From: Streptomyces sp. NBC_01481
GTDB lineage: Bacteria; Actinomycetota; Actinomycetes; Streptomycetales; Streptomycetaceae
Reading direction: 5' to 3'
NCBI RefSeq assembly: GCF_026339995.1
Contig: NZ_JAPEPT010000002.1
Coordinates: forward strand, 669,001-733,000
Length of the DNA stretch: 64,000 nt
The position numbers were made by a program, and so were the translations under genes. Position 1 is the first letter of the stretch. Each line of letters begins with the position of its first letter. The notes beneath the pieces were generated by a model. That model was given only the letters and a program-made list of their open reading frames with translations, searched no databases and had not been told where the DNA came from. This document shows, in pieces, positions 25,508 through 33,720 of the stretch.

Positions 25508-28075
25508 GTGCAGCATCATCCAGATGACCGTGATCACCACGCACAGCATCACGAGAGTCCTCACAAAGAGCGCAGTACAGCGGTCTTGGATGTGCGCGGT
25601 TTGTCCTGGGCGTCGCAGCAGAGCACCGTCGCCGCCGTGCTGGGGCGGCGCCCCGGCGTCCTTCAGGTCGAGGTCAACCCGGTCGCGCAGTCGGCGACCG
25701 TGGTCTTCGACCCTCGGCGTACGTCCCTGGCCGAGCTTCGCCGCTGGGTGGAGGAATGCGGCTACCACTGCGCCGGCCAGTTGGTGCCGTCCCATGTCTG
25801 TGACCCGATGGCCGAGCCGGATCCTCCCGCCGAAGTCGCGGAGGTCCGGCATGTGGCTCAGGAGGGCCGAGCCGCGCGGGAGGCCGCCCGGGCCGTGTCA
25901 CCGGAACGCGCTGAGCACGTCGAGCGCGCCGCGCCCCAGGCCCCCACCGAGGCTGAGCAGTTGCCGTCGCCGCACGAGCTGATGGGGCACGGCGGGCACG
26001 AGCCCATGTCGATGGCGGCGATGGTGGCCGACATGCGCAACCGCTTCCTGGTGGCGCTGCTGTTCTCGATCCCCATCGTCATCTGGTCGCCGATCGGCGA
26101 GGACGTATTCGGCATCGACGCGCCGGTCCCCTTCGGGCTGCGCCAGGACGTGTGGGCACTGCTGCTGAGCCTGCCGGTGATCTTCTACGCGTGCTCGATC
26201 TTCTTCGACGGCGCCCTAAGGGCTTTGCGTGCCCGCACCCTGGACATGATGGTGCTGGTCGCGGTCGCCGTCGGCTCCGGCTGGCTGTACTCCCTGATCA
26301 TCACGCTCACCGGGGGCGGCGACGTTTTCTACGAGGCGGCCACCGTGCTGGCCTCCTTCGTGCTGCTCGGCCACTGGTTCGAGATGCGCGCCCGGGGCGG
26401 CGCCAATGACGCCATCCGCACCCTGCTCGACCTCGCCCCTCCCAAGGCACTCGTCGTCCGTGAACGTAAAGCGGTGGAGATTCCCACGGCCGAGGTCCAG
26501 GTCGGCGACCTGCTGCTGGTTCGTCCCGGAACCAAGGTCGCCGTCGACGGGATTGTGGAGGAGGGCGAGAGCGAGGTCGACGAGTCGATGGTCACCGGGG
26601 AGAGCCTGCCGGTACACAAAGCCCCCGGCTCGCAGGTCGTCGGCGCGACCATCAACGCCAACGGCACGCTCCGAGTGCGCGCCACCAAGGTCGGCTCCGA
26701 CACCGCGCTGGCACAGATCGTCAAGCTCGTCCAGGAAGCCCAGAACTCCAAGGCACCGGGTCAACGGCTCGCCGACCGGGCCGCGTTCTGGCTGGTCTTC
26801 GTCGCCCTGATCGGCGGCGCCGCGACGCTGGCGGTCTGGCTGCTGGCCACAGACCGCTCTCTGGGCACCGCGATGCTGTTCGCCATCACCGTCGTCGTCA
26901 TCACCTGCCCGGACGCTCTGGGCCTGGCCACCCCCACGGCCATCATGGTCGGCACAGGACTGGGAGCCCGGCGCGGCGTGCTGTTCAAGAACGCGGTCGC
27001 CCTGGAGGCATCGGCCAGCATCCAGACCGTCGTCATGGACAAGACCGGCACCCTGACCAAGGGCGAACCGGAAGTGACCGACCTGATCATCTCCCCGGGA
27101 TGGGACGAGGGCGAACTACTGCGGCTGGTCGCGGCAGTGGAGCGCGAGTCCGAGCACCCGCTGGCCGAAGCCGTCGTACGCTACGCCGAGAGCCGAGCCG
27201 TGGACGCAGCCAGCGCCCGGCACTTCGAGAACATCCCCGGCCACGGCGCGACCGCCGTTGTCGACGGCCACCGGGTCGCGGTCGGCAACCGCAGACTGGC
27301 GATACGCGAAAGCGTCGACCTCGGCGAACTGGCCACCCGGCGAGACGAACTGGCTTCCACCGGCCGCACCGTCGTCATCGCCACCGTCGACGGCCGGGCG
27401 GCAGGCCTGATCGGCATCGCCGACGCGCCCAGGGAGACCTCGGCCGCCGCCGTGGCCGAGCTGCACGCCCTGGGCGTCGAGGTGGTCATGCTCACGGGCG
27501 ACAACCAGGCCACCGCCCAGCGCATCGCGGACCGTCTCGGCATCGACACCGTGATCGCCGATGTCCTGCCCGGGGACAAGGCAGCCAAGGTCGCCGAGCT
27601 GCAACGCGGCGGCCGCAAGGTCGCCATGGTCGGCGACGGCGTCAACGACGCCCCCGCTCTCGCTCAGGCCGATCTCGGCATCGCCATCGGCGCCGGCACG
27701 GACGTGGCCATCGAAACCGCCGACCTCGTCCTGATGCGCTCAGACCCCCTCGATGTGCCCACCGCGCTGCGCATCGGCCGCGGCACGCTGCGCAAGATGC
27801 GGCAGAACCTCGGCTGGGCCATCGGCTACAACACCATCGCCCTGCCCATCGCCGCAGGCGTGTTCGAGCCCGCCTTCTCTCTGGTGCTGCGCCCCGAGAT
27901 CGCCGCGCTGTCCATGTCCGGGTCCAGCATCATCGTCGCCCTCAACGCCCTGGCGCTGAAACGGCTGCGGCTACCGGGCGCCGAACCGTCACCAGCCGAT
28001 CAACCCCCCGATGTCTCCGCCGTCCATGCAACCGGCGACGATGCCGGGACGGACACCGACCGCCGTGCCGCCTGA
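25508..28075 (+). CDS. P1B-type ATPase with a CPD metal motif
   Basis: 855 residues from GTG 25508, with AAAGGAGG 7 bp upstream. It begins with a His-rich leader ([18 protein letters not shown]). An HMA-like fold follows ([20 protein letters not shown] ... [20 protein letters not shown]) that lacks the CXXC pair. A charged linker and an HGGHEPMSM segment precede the ATPase core: [28 protein letters not shown] and [10 protein letters not shown] are intact. The usual second Cys of CPC is Asp. It is catalytically competent, but the ion is uncertain. It follows the cytochrome b run by 32 bp and may be co-transcribed. Confidence 0.85.
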   Translation: MQHHPDDRDHHAQHHESPHKERSTAVLDVRGLSWASQQSTVAAVLGRRPGVLQVEVNPVAQSATVVFDPRRTSLAELRRWVEECGYHCAGQLVPSHVCDPMAEPDPPAEVAEVRHVAQEGRAAREAARAVSPERAEHVERAAPQAPTEAEQLPSPHELMGHGGHEPMSMAAMVADMRNRFLVALLFSIPIVIWSPIGEDVFGIDAPVPFGLRQDVWALLLSLPVIFYACSIFFDGALRALRARTLDMMVLVAVAVGSGWLYSLIITLTGGGDVFYEAATVLASFVLLGHWFEMRARGGANDAIRTLLDLAPPKALVVRERKAVEIPTAEVQVGDLLLVRPGTKVAVDGIVEEGESEVDESMVTGESLPVHKAPGSQVVGATINANGTLRVRATKVGSDTALAQIVKLVQEAQNSKAPGQRLADRAAFWLVFVALIGGAATLAVWLLATDRSLGTAMLFAITVVVITCPDALGLATPTAIMVGTGLGARRGVLFKNAVALEASASIQTVVMDKTGTLTKGEPEVTDLIISPGWDEGELLRLVAAVERESEHPLAEAVVRYAESRAVDAASARHFENIPGHGATAVVDGHRVAVGNRRLAIRESVDLGELATRRDELASTGRTVVIATVDGRAAGLIGIADAPRETSAAAVAELHALGVEVVMLTGDNQATAQRIADRLGIDTVIADVLPGDKAAKVAELQRGGRKVAMVGDGVNDAPALAQADLGIAIGAGTDVAIETADLVLMRSDPLDVPTALRIGRGTLRKMRQNLGWAIGYNTIALPIAAGVFEPAFSLVLRPEIAALSMSGSSIIVALNALALKRLRLPGAEPSPADQPPDVSAVHATGDDAGTDTDRRAA

Positions 28076-28117
28076 CCTCCAAGCCTTAGCGGCGAGCGAG
28101 CTGTCCATTCCGGACCG

Positions 28118-28431
28118 CGAATCACCCTCGTGCCCGGCCCGATTGCGCTGCTGTTCCTGCTCGCGGTCCTCGACGGCGTCGTACGCGGGAATCTCACCCT
28201 GCTGCATGCCACCTCAGTCGCAGACCGCTGGGGCACCGCGGCATACGGCTCTCCGCTCTCCTCACAGCTCCCGCGACAGTCGCGGGAGCTGTTGCCCCCT
28301 GGGCCGGGGCAGCGCTGGCCGGACCGCTGGGCGGCTACGACGGCCTGTTTCTCGCACTCGCCCTCGTGTCTGCAGTGGCAGCTCTTCTGGCCTGTCGTCG
28401 GGACACCCTACCTGGCATGAGTGACAGGTAG
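28118..28431 (+). pseudogene. 3' relic of an MFS transporter, frameshifted
   Basis: The first half, from around GTG 28130, reads GPIALLFLLAVLDGVVRGNL then LLHATSVADRWGTAAYG. The sequence then continues in another frame as LSALLTAPATVAGAVAPWAG, ALAGPLGGYDGLFLALAL and ACRRDTLPGMSDR, then stops. Together these are the last helices of a major-facilitator protein, with bases missing around 28248. Only this end remains, directly after the CPD ATPase. Confidence 0.6.
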
Positions 28432-28432
28432 G
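28407..28432. repeat. 26-nt imperfect palindrome
   Basis: CCTACCTG and CAGGTAGG are perfect arms; extending inwards (CCTACCTGGCA / TGACAGGTAGG) adds two pairs with one mismatch. It overlaps the end of the MFS relic. It shares CCTACCTGG with the dyad at 14103, so it might be a CsoR-like site or a hairpin. Confidence 0.4.
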
Positions 28433-28439
28433 CGCGAGT

Positions 28440-29267
28440 GGCATGTGTCCCAGCCGATGCCGTCTCTCGCTCGTCCGGGGGCCAGGGCTGTGCGCACACC
28501 AGCGGTACCCCGAGCGGCAACTGACTACCTCCGGTCCTGATCACGGAGGCAGGAGCCGGGGCCCCCTGCACCAGAGAAGTTCGCAGGCGCGCCCATATCG
28601 GGCTACCCCCTTGCGTCCATGTGCCTGGCTGTACCTGTCATCGCCCCTGCGCCGTGGCAGGTACAGCCAGGCACATGGATGCAGGGAGTTGTGCGGTACC
28701 GGTTCCGCGCCTTGCTCACTGGAAGTGCCCGGCACCAGGTGATGCCGCGCGGGCGAGGCTCTCGACGGATCCAGCCTGTAGCCGGTCCGCCCCCAGGCGA
28801 GGCGAATCCAGGGACGCACCGTCACCCCCTACCTTGCGGACGACATCTCAGAGGCAGCGAACGAACCCGGGGCAACCAGCAGAGGTAGGCAATGGCCTCG
28901 ACTGGCGCTCCGTCGACCGGGCAGGGCTGCCTGCTCCGTGGTTCATCACGGGGGATCACCCCACTGCTGGTCGGGACCTCCAGGCGTCGGGACAGGGATA
29001 TACCCCCCTGCACCTATCAAGCAGGTAACTTCCCCGACCATGCAGGCCTATGAGCCCAGCACGACCGCATGAATCACTACCTCCGCATTACCCACTTCAG
29101 ACAGGGAAACGTTTTTCCAGAAAAGGCAGACCCCGGCATATCCGTCCATGTCTTTTCGATTTCGTTCGACGGTGCTCGCGCGAGGTAATTGATCACGTCG
29201 CTACATCGGGTGAAGTACCACTTGCGAGGGCGGTGGCCTATGCCCTCTCATAGGTAGGGTTCTGCAA
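28440..29267. other. Long non-coding stretch with inverted repeat
   Basis: Over 800 bp with no convincing gene. It holds the long inverted repeat at 28616-28679, several TACCCCC runs (near 28604, 28828 and 29001), and, from about 29050, markedly lower G+C than elsewhere. A 67-codon frame at 29050-29253 lacks coding character. Decayed sequence and the promoter of the following gene are the likely content. Confidence 0.4.
28616..28679. repeat. Perfect 22-bp inverted repeat
   Basis: Two 22-nt arms (28616-28637 and 28658-28679, core GTGCCTGGCTGTACCTG) are exact reverse complements around a 20-nt spacer, and the similarity continues outward with single mismatches. It is too long and too far from any gene end to be an ordinary terminator, and no ORF explains it. 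Confidence 0.7.
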
Positions 29268-29717
29268 ATGAACGAGACTCTTGATTGGCCCGAACTGTCT
29301 GGCGATCCAGAAAACTACCTAGAGGCCCTGGAGAAGAAGGAGGCTGAATTGAACCAGGAGCTTTACAAGCTGCGCCAGGTGGCGAGGCAAATGCGCCAGC
29401 TCCTGAAGGTCAAGGACACCCTCGCCGGCTGGCGTGACGCAGGCATCCCGGAGCAGCGTCAGCCCGAGGCCCGGCCGACGGACGCCGAGGGCACAGACAC
29501 GGCTGCCCCTCAGCCCCCCACGCGCAAGATGAGGATCCTGGCCCTCCTCAGCCAAGATCCACACCGACGCTGGAAGGTGTCCGACGTAGCGCACGCGCTC
29601 GACGAGGTACCCAAAACCAAGAGCGTTCGCGTTGCCATGGACGAACTGGCAAAGGCGGGATCGCTCACTAAGCTGCCGAACGCCTTCTACCAGTTCACGC
29701 AATATCAGCAGACCTGA
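29268..29717 (+). CDS. Hypothetical protein with coiled coil and winged-helix-like domain
   Basis: 149 residues. Residues ~18-50 are a charged coiled coil (LEALEKKEAELNQELYKLRQ and on). A Pro/Thr-rich linker leads to a C-terminal region (KMRILALLSQDPHRRWKVSD, then VRVAMDELAKAGSLTKL and NAFYQFTQY) that reads like a winged helix: helix, short turn, recognition helix and wing. AGGTAGGG lies about 10 bp before the ATG. It may bind DNA. No family name can be given. Confidence 0.7.
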   Translation: MNETLDWPELSGDPENYLEALEKKEAELNQELYKLRQVARQMRQLLKVKDTLAGWRDAGIPEQRQPEARPTDAEGTDTAAPQPPTRKMRILALLSQDPHRRWKVSDVAHALDEVPKTKSVRVAMDELAKAGSLTKLPNAFYQFTQYQQT

Positions 29718-29732
29718 TCCAGAAATAGGGAA

Positions 29733-29768
29733 GGCCGTCACCAAGGAGTCGAGGCCAAGGTGACGGCC
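29733..29768 (+). terminator. Hairpin after the winged-helix-like gene
   Basis: GGCCGTCACC and GGTGACGGCC form a perfect 10-bp stem around 16 nt, starting 15 bp after the stop. Confidence 0.6.
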
Positions 29769-29876
29769 AACGGCGACGAACCCCACCGATACCTTCCACA
29801 GCGCCGGATCAGTTCGTCACGTTGCATTTTACGGGCGGCCAAGCGCCGCCGGTAGCGTACGACGAAATTGGACCGG

Positions 29877-29892
29877 CCCTTCGCTCGAAGGG
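29877..29892 (-). terminator. Small hairpin downstream of the XRE gene
   Basis: CCCTTCG and CGAAGGG form a 7-bp stem with a 2-nt loop, flanked by ACCGGCC and GACCGGCC. It lies 85 bp beyond the XRE stop on the minus strand and is a weak terminator candidate. Confidence 0.35.
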
Positions 29893-29976
29893 ATGACCGG
29901 CCTTTTGTTCAGCTTCGAACAGCCCTTTGGTACACGCTTCCCATTCGACGCCTCTGCCCTGCGGCGAGGCTCCGCG

Positions 29977-30201
29977 TCATACGTCGCGCCCCGGCCAGAG
30001 ATCACAGTCCAGCGCCTTTTCCAGGTTGGCGATGGTCAGAAGATCGGGCCACGCCTCCCCAGCGATCGCCTTGGCAATCGTGTAGCGGGCGACGCCGCTG
30101 ATCCGCGACAGCTGGGCAACCGACCAGCCCTTGTCGTCGAGCGCGGCCTTGAGCCTGGCAGCCATGGCCTGAGCGACCCGCGCCCCGTGATGGTCGGTCA
30201 T
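29977..30201 (-). CDS. Small XRE-family HTH regulator
   Basis: 74 residues from ATG 30201, with GAGG 5 bp upstream; ATG 30273 lacks a binding site. The HTH is WSVAQLSRISGVARYTIAKA (about residues 26-45), followed by AWPDLLTIANLEKALDCDLW, the usual last helices of the fold. There is no extra domain, so it is a minimal DNA-binding dimer. It diverges from the integrase-like/transposase-like pair, with a palindrome between them, and looks like the repressor of that element. Confidence 0.8.
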   Translation of the reverse strand: MTDHHGARVAQAMAARLKAALDDKGWSVAQLSRISGVARYTIAKAIAGEAWPDLLTIANLEKALDCDLWPGRDV

Positions 30202-30333
30202 GAGGGCCTCAGGCCACGCACCGTCGGCGCAGTAGGCGCGCGGCGGCAGTCTGCGGGCATCTCCTTGGGGCATGAGATGAAGTCTGACCCATCCGGTCCT
30301 CCCCGGTCGCGCGCGGTCACTGCTACGGATACA

Positions 30334-30349
30334 TGTTATTCGAATAGCA
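30334..30349. promoter_or_regulatory. Palindromic candidate operator for the XRE regulator
   Basis: TGTTATTCGAATAGCA is a 16-nt palindrome with one mismatched pair and the perfect core TATTCGAATA. It is A/T-rich within a G/C-rich promoter region, 36 bp from the integrase-like ATG and 133 bp from the XRE start. Probable binding site for the XRE protein. Confidence 0.55.
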
Positions 30350-30384
30350 CCCCGCCCGCTGGGGTGCTGGTCTGGCGACATGTG

Positions 30385-31305
30385 ATGACTCAACGGATCA
30401 ACTCGTATCGACCGAACGGTTCCCCCGCGGGGTGGAGCCGCGTCGGCGACGAAGTGCGCCGTGTGGTCCTGCTCGCTGACCCCGTGCTCCCGCACAAAGC
30501 GCGAGAACTCCTCGGCACATTGGCACAGTTGGCGCTCTTCTGCTCGGGTGAAGGCCTGCCCGTCAACGCCGAGGTGTGGCTCCAGCGTGAGGTGATCGAA
30601 CGCTTCATCGCGGTGGGCTGCCCGCACGTGGAGGAGAGCACCCGCGGCAACTACCGCTCCCGGCTCCTGCGGCTGCGCGAGGTCGTCTTCGGAGGGGACT
30701 GCGTCACGGGCGAACCCGCAAAGCTCTCCGGCTCAAGCCGAAACCGGCCCTACAGCCGCAGGGAGCTGGCGGACCTGTGGGGGTGGGCCAATGGCCAGCC
30801 GACCGATGAGCTGCGCTGGGGCTGCAAAACGCTCCTTGCCCTCGGTGCAGGCGTCGGCCTCGACTCTCCAGAAGTCATCCCCCTGCGAGTCCACGACGTC
30901 CGCTCCTCGCCCTACGAAAGCGGCGCGGTGGTCGTGGCCACCCGTGGCGAGCGAAAGCGCGAAATCCTCTGCCGTCGCCCCTGGGAGCCGGTACTGGCAG
31001 CGGCGGCCGAGCGGCTCACGGCACCCGGAACCGCCAGCTATCTGTTTCGCCCGAACTCCTACGGCCGGGGGACGAACACCGTGACGAACTTCCTGGCCCG
31101 GACCAAGCCCAGCCAGGGCGTTCCCCGCTTGGTCATGGGCCGCCTGCGCACAACGTGGCTGGTCGACCTGTTCAATGCCCGACTCCCCATCACCGTGATC
31201 GTGGCCGCTGCCGGTGTCGACACCCTGCACGGCCTGTCCCGAGTCCTCCCGTACCTCGCAGGCATCCCCGCCGACGAGGCCGCCAGGCTCCTGAGAGGCG
31301 ACTGA
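30385..31305 (+). CDS. Integrase-like protein lacking the catalytic residues
   Basis: 306 residues from ATG 30385 (MTQRINSYRP). The architecture resembles a tyrosine recombinase: an N-terminal SAM-like helical half to ~115 and a C-terminal half with LLALGAGVGLDSPEVIPLRV, RGERKREILCRRPW and RLRTTWLVDLFNARLPI ... VAAAGV. The conserved positions are changed: GLR is GLD, the HxLRH box is GRLRTT, and the GH box is GV. So it probably binds DNA without cutting it, or belongs to a divergent group. Its stop overlaps the transposase-like start (TGATG). Confidence 0.65.
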   Translation: MTQRINSYRPNGSPAGWSRVGDEVRRVVLLADPVLPHKARELLGTLAQLALFCSGEGLPVNAEVWLQREVIERFIAVGCPHVEESTRGNYRSRLLRLREVVFGGDCVTGEPAKLSGSSRNRPYSRRELADLWGWANGQPTDELRWGCKTLLALGAGVGLDSPEVIPLRVHDVRSSPYESGAVVVATRGERKREILCRRPWEPVLAAAAERLTAPGTASYLFRPNSYGRGTNTVTNFLARTKPSQGVPRLVMGRLRTTWLVDLFNARLPITVIVAAAGVDTLHGLSRVLPYLAGIPADEAARLLRGD

Positions 31306-33122
31306 TGGGCGGCAGCGCCCCGAGCGGGGTGCCCAAGGACCGACACGAGCGACTGCTGGCCATGCGTGCGGAACGCAGACTGCTCGCCGACCCCGACGTC
31401 GCGGCAGCCTGTGAAGAAGTCGACAACAGCGGCCTCGTCCCAATGCTGCAGGAGTTCGTCCACCTGGGCCGCGGCCGACCCCGCAACCTCTCCTTGCGCA
31501 CACTGCTGATCGGCCTCCACCTGTGCACCCAGATCCATGGTGGAAGGGTCGTGCTGGAGCGGGTCACGGACATCCTCTTCTTCGGGATCAGCAGTGAGGC
31601 TCGCGAAAGCCTCGCCATCCCCGACTACCCCGACCACGACCAGGGCTTCGAAGCCGGCTACGCCGTCGTGCGGCGCCTCTTCCACGCGATGCGCAAGGCG
31701 ATGGACCCCTCACCCCTGCCGGCCAACAAATGCCTCTCCCGCGAGAAAGCAGCACGGCTCACGGCAGCCGCAGACCCGGAGGCTCTCGCCGAACGAGAAC
31801 ACCGGCTCGCCCTGTTCACCGAGTTTCTCCTGGACGCATCCGTACGTCCCCTGAAGGACCTGCTCGCCGAGTTGTCGGACGGCTCCCTGGCCGTGGACGC
31901 CACCCCCATCCGTACCTTCTCCAAGGGGCGCAAGACCAACGGCCCCGAACTCGCCACCGACCCCGACGCCGGCTGGTACGTCCGCGAAGGTGACCACCGC
32001 GACCCGGACGCCGCACCCGCCGCAGACGCCGTGCGACCGCCGACGAAGCGCGGCAAGAAGAGCAAGCCCGCAAAAAAGGGCAGGAAGGGGAAGAAAACCT
32101 CGCTGAAGAAGAAGGCCAAGTACCTGTTCGGCTACGACGCCGCCCTCGCCGTCACCCGTGACGCCCGCTACGACGAGATCCTCCTGGACGACAACACCCC
32201 CAACCCCGACGTCCTCCCAGCCCTTGTCCTCGGCGTCTCCCTCGACAAGCCGGGCTGCCGCCCTGGCTACAACGGACTGAAGGTCCTGAGCCGACTACGT
32301 CAGCGGGGCTACAAGCCGGGCTACGTCGCCGGGGACCTCGCGTACAACAACTCGGAGCCCGACGAGTGGCAGCTGCCCGTCCGCGCCCTCGGCTACAAGC
32401 CCGTGTACGACTACCGCATCAATCAGCTCGGCAAGCAGGCCGAAACCCAGGGCGCGATCCTGGTCGAAGGAACCTGGTACTGCCCCTCGATGCCCGAGCC
32501 CTTGATCGATGCCACTAAGGACCTCTGTGCCGAGCGCATCGACCGCGAGACCTGGATCCGGCTCATCGCCGCCCGAAAGTCCTACCGCCTCATGCCCAAA
32601 GAGAACGAGGACCCCGAAGGGCACCAGCGCATGATGTGCCCGGCCGCGGCCGGCAAGGTTCAGTGCCCCATCAAATCGAGATCAATGGGCCGCGGCATCC
32701 ACCTTCCGCTCGTCGACCCCGAGCCGAGCCCCGCCGGCCCGCCGAAGGTCTGCCGCCAACGCAGCATCACGCTCGCCCCGGCCGAGGGGGCCAAGCACTG
32801 GCAGCCCCTCGAGTTCGGCGACGAGGAATGGCAGAAGGTCTACTTCCGCCTCCGCAACAGCGTCGAGGGCTACAACGGCTACGCGAAGAACCCCCTCGCC
32901 GAAGCCATCGAGGCCTCCGGCACCCGACGCATCCGCGGCATTGCGGCCCAGACCATCCTTCTCGCCTTCCAGCTCGCCCACGCCAACCGCCGGAAGATCA
33001 AGAACTGGGTGGAGACCCTCGCCCTCAACGGGGAGCGCCCGCGCAGACGCACGCACCACCGGCGCCGCACCAAGCCGCTGGGCAAATGGACACCCACGGG
33101 ATTCCTGGCACCCACCGGCTAG
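31305..33122 (+). CDS. DDE transposase-like protein (IS4/IS1182-type fold)
   Basis: 605 residues. An N-terminal helical domain is followed by the catalytic region: LAVDATPIRTFSK (first Asp), GYVAGDLAYNNSEPDEW (second Asp) and RLRNSVEGYNGYAKNPLAEA (Glu), the D-D-E spacing of DDE transposases. A Lys-rich insert (about residues 240-270) precedes KYLFGYDAALAV. A Cys cluster (WYCPSMPEP, MMCPAAAGKVQCPIK, KVCRQRS) looks like a zinc site seen in IS1182-type transposases. Intact and full length. Followed by a terminator. Confidence 0.75.
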   Translation: MGGSAPSGVPKDRHERLLAMRAERRLLADPDVAAACEEVDNSGLVPMLQEFVHLGRGRPRNLSLRTLLIGLHLCTQIHGGRVVLERVTDILFFGISSEARESLAIPDYPDHDQGFEAGYAVVRRLFHAMRKAMDPSPLPANKCLSREKAARLTAAADPEALAEREHRLALFTEFLLDASVRPLKDLLAELSDGSLAVDATPIRTFSKGRKTNGPELATDPDAGWYVREGDHRDPDAAPAADAVRPPTKRGKKSKPAKKGRKGKKTSLKKKAKYLFGYDAALAVTRDARYDEILLDDNTPNPDVLPALVLGVSLDKPGCRPGYNGLKVLSRLRQRGYKPGYVAGDLAYNNSEPDEWQLPVRALGYKPVYDYRINQLGKQAETQGAILVEGTWYCPSMPEPLIDATKDLCAERIDRETWIRLIAARKSYRLMPKENEDPEGHQRMMCPAAAGKVQCPIKSRSMGRGIHLPLVDPEPSPAGPPKVCRQRSITLAPAEGAKHWQPLEFGDEEWQKVYFRLRNSVEGYNGYAKNPLAEAIEASGTRRIRGIAAQTILLAFQLAHANRRKIKNWVETLALNGERPRRRTHHRRRTKPLGKWTPTGFLAPTG

Positions 33123-33166
33123 AGATCAACGCCAGCGCATACCAACTGAAGATCATCAAACAAGCA

Positions 33167-33202
33167 GAGCCCGCACCGTGAGGCATGTCATGGTGTGGGC
33201 TC
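33167..33202 (+). terminator. Terminator after the transposase-like gene
   Basis: A 15-bp stem (GAGCCCGCACCGTGA with TCATGGTGTGGGCTC, two G-U pairs) and loop GGCATG, 45 bp past the stop. Confidence 0.7.
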
Positions 33203-33262
33203 ATTCACGTCGAAACGCCCCGTACACACCGAACTCGGGCCGGTCGCGCTCCCGACCAACGA

Positions 33263-33309
33263 GAAACGGGCCCCCACCAGGACTTTCGTCTCTGGTGAGA
33301 ACCCGTTTC
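33263..33309 (-). terminator. Terminator of tRNA-Leu
   Basis: GAAACGGG/CCCGTTTC plus an inner ACCAG/CTGGT stem, 15 bp downstream of the tRNA 3' end on the minus strand. Confidence 0.6.
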
Positions 33310-33324
33310 GTCGGTTTCTCTCTG

Positions 33325-33408
33325 TGCGCGAGGGGGGAGTTGAACCCCCACGCCCTTTCGGGCACTGGAACCTGAATCCAGCGCGTCTGCCTATTCCGCC
33401 ACCCGCGC
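33325..33408 (-). tRNA. tRNA-Leu (anticodon CAG)
   Basis: 84 nt. The 7-bp acceptor stem pairs GCGCGGG with CTCGCGC (one G-U), discriminator A, CCA not encoded. The anticodon arm is CTGGA-TTCAGGT-TCCAG, giving CAG. A class II variable arm (TGCCCGAAAGGGCG) and a T-loop GTTCAACTC are present. Its 3' end faces the accessory region. Confidence 0.95.
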
Positions 33409-33720
33409 ATTGGGTGTTGCCGCCTGTCCCCACCTGCCGGTGGAGCGCCTGGCGACATGCAGAAGATTAGCACGCTGCACAGGGTGGATTCACATCCGAT
33501 TGTTTCGCGGACGGTGCCGGGGAACAGGGAACGGAAGGCGGCCGCCCCCGCTCCTCCTTGGAGCACCCCGTGTGCGGGACACTGTCAGGAGGCCGCCTCT
33601 ACGATCCGTGTGAGAGGTGACACTCATCGACGGGGCAGACAAGGGGAACCAGCCGATTTCCCGACGCGTGGATACGATCAGTAAGCAGTACCAGGACGGC
33701 AACGACGGAGGAGGTGCCTC
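33409..33720. other. Promoter region of tRNA-Leu and the fhaA operon
   Basis: No gene. On the minus strand TAATCT (33469-33464) is a plausible tRNA -10, about 55 bp before the tRNA. On the plus strand TACGAT (33673-33678) could be a -10 for fhaA, without a clear -35. GGAGGAGG precedes the fhaA ATG. Confidence 0.35.

Larger units (their letters stand above)
30385..33122 (+). mobile_element. Putative mobile element: integrase-like plus DDE transposase-like pair
   Basis: Two translationally coupled genes, one recombinase-like and one DDE-like, with a divergent XRE gene and an operator-like palindrome, end 200 bp from a tRNA-Leu. I did not find terminal inverted repeats or target-site duplications by eye, so the ends are gene limits only. 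Confidence 0.4.

Noticed and set aside
28621..29028. A 135-codon frame over the inverted repeat
   Set aside because: No ribosome-binding site, odd composition, and it runs through the repeat arms; other frames there are equally open.
28998..29040. CsoR operator at ATATACCCCCC
   Set aside because: Only a half-site; there is no matching GGGG arm at a suitable distance and no metal gene directly downstream.
29050..29253. A 67-codon frame before the winged-helix-like gene
   Set aside because: Codon use does not fit the genome and there is no start signal; more likely A/T-richer leader DNA.
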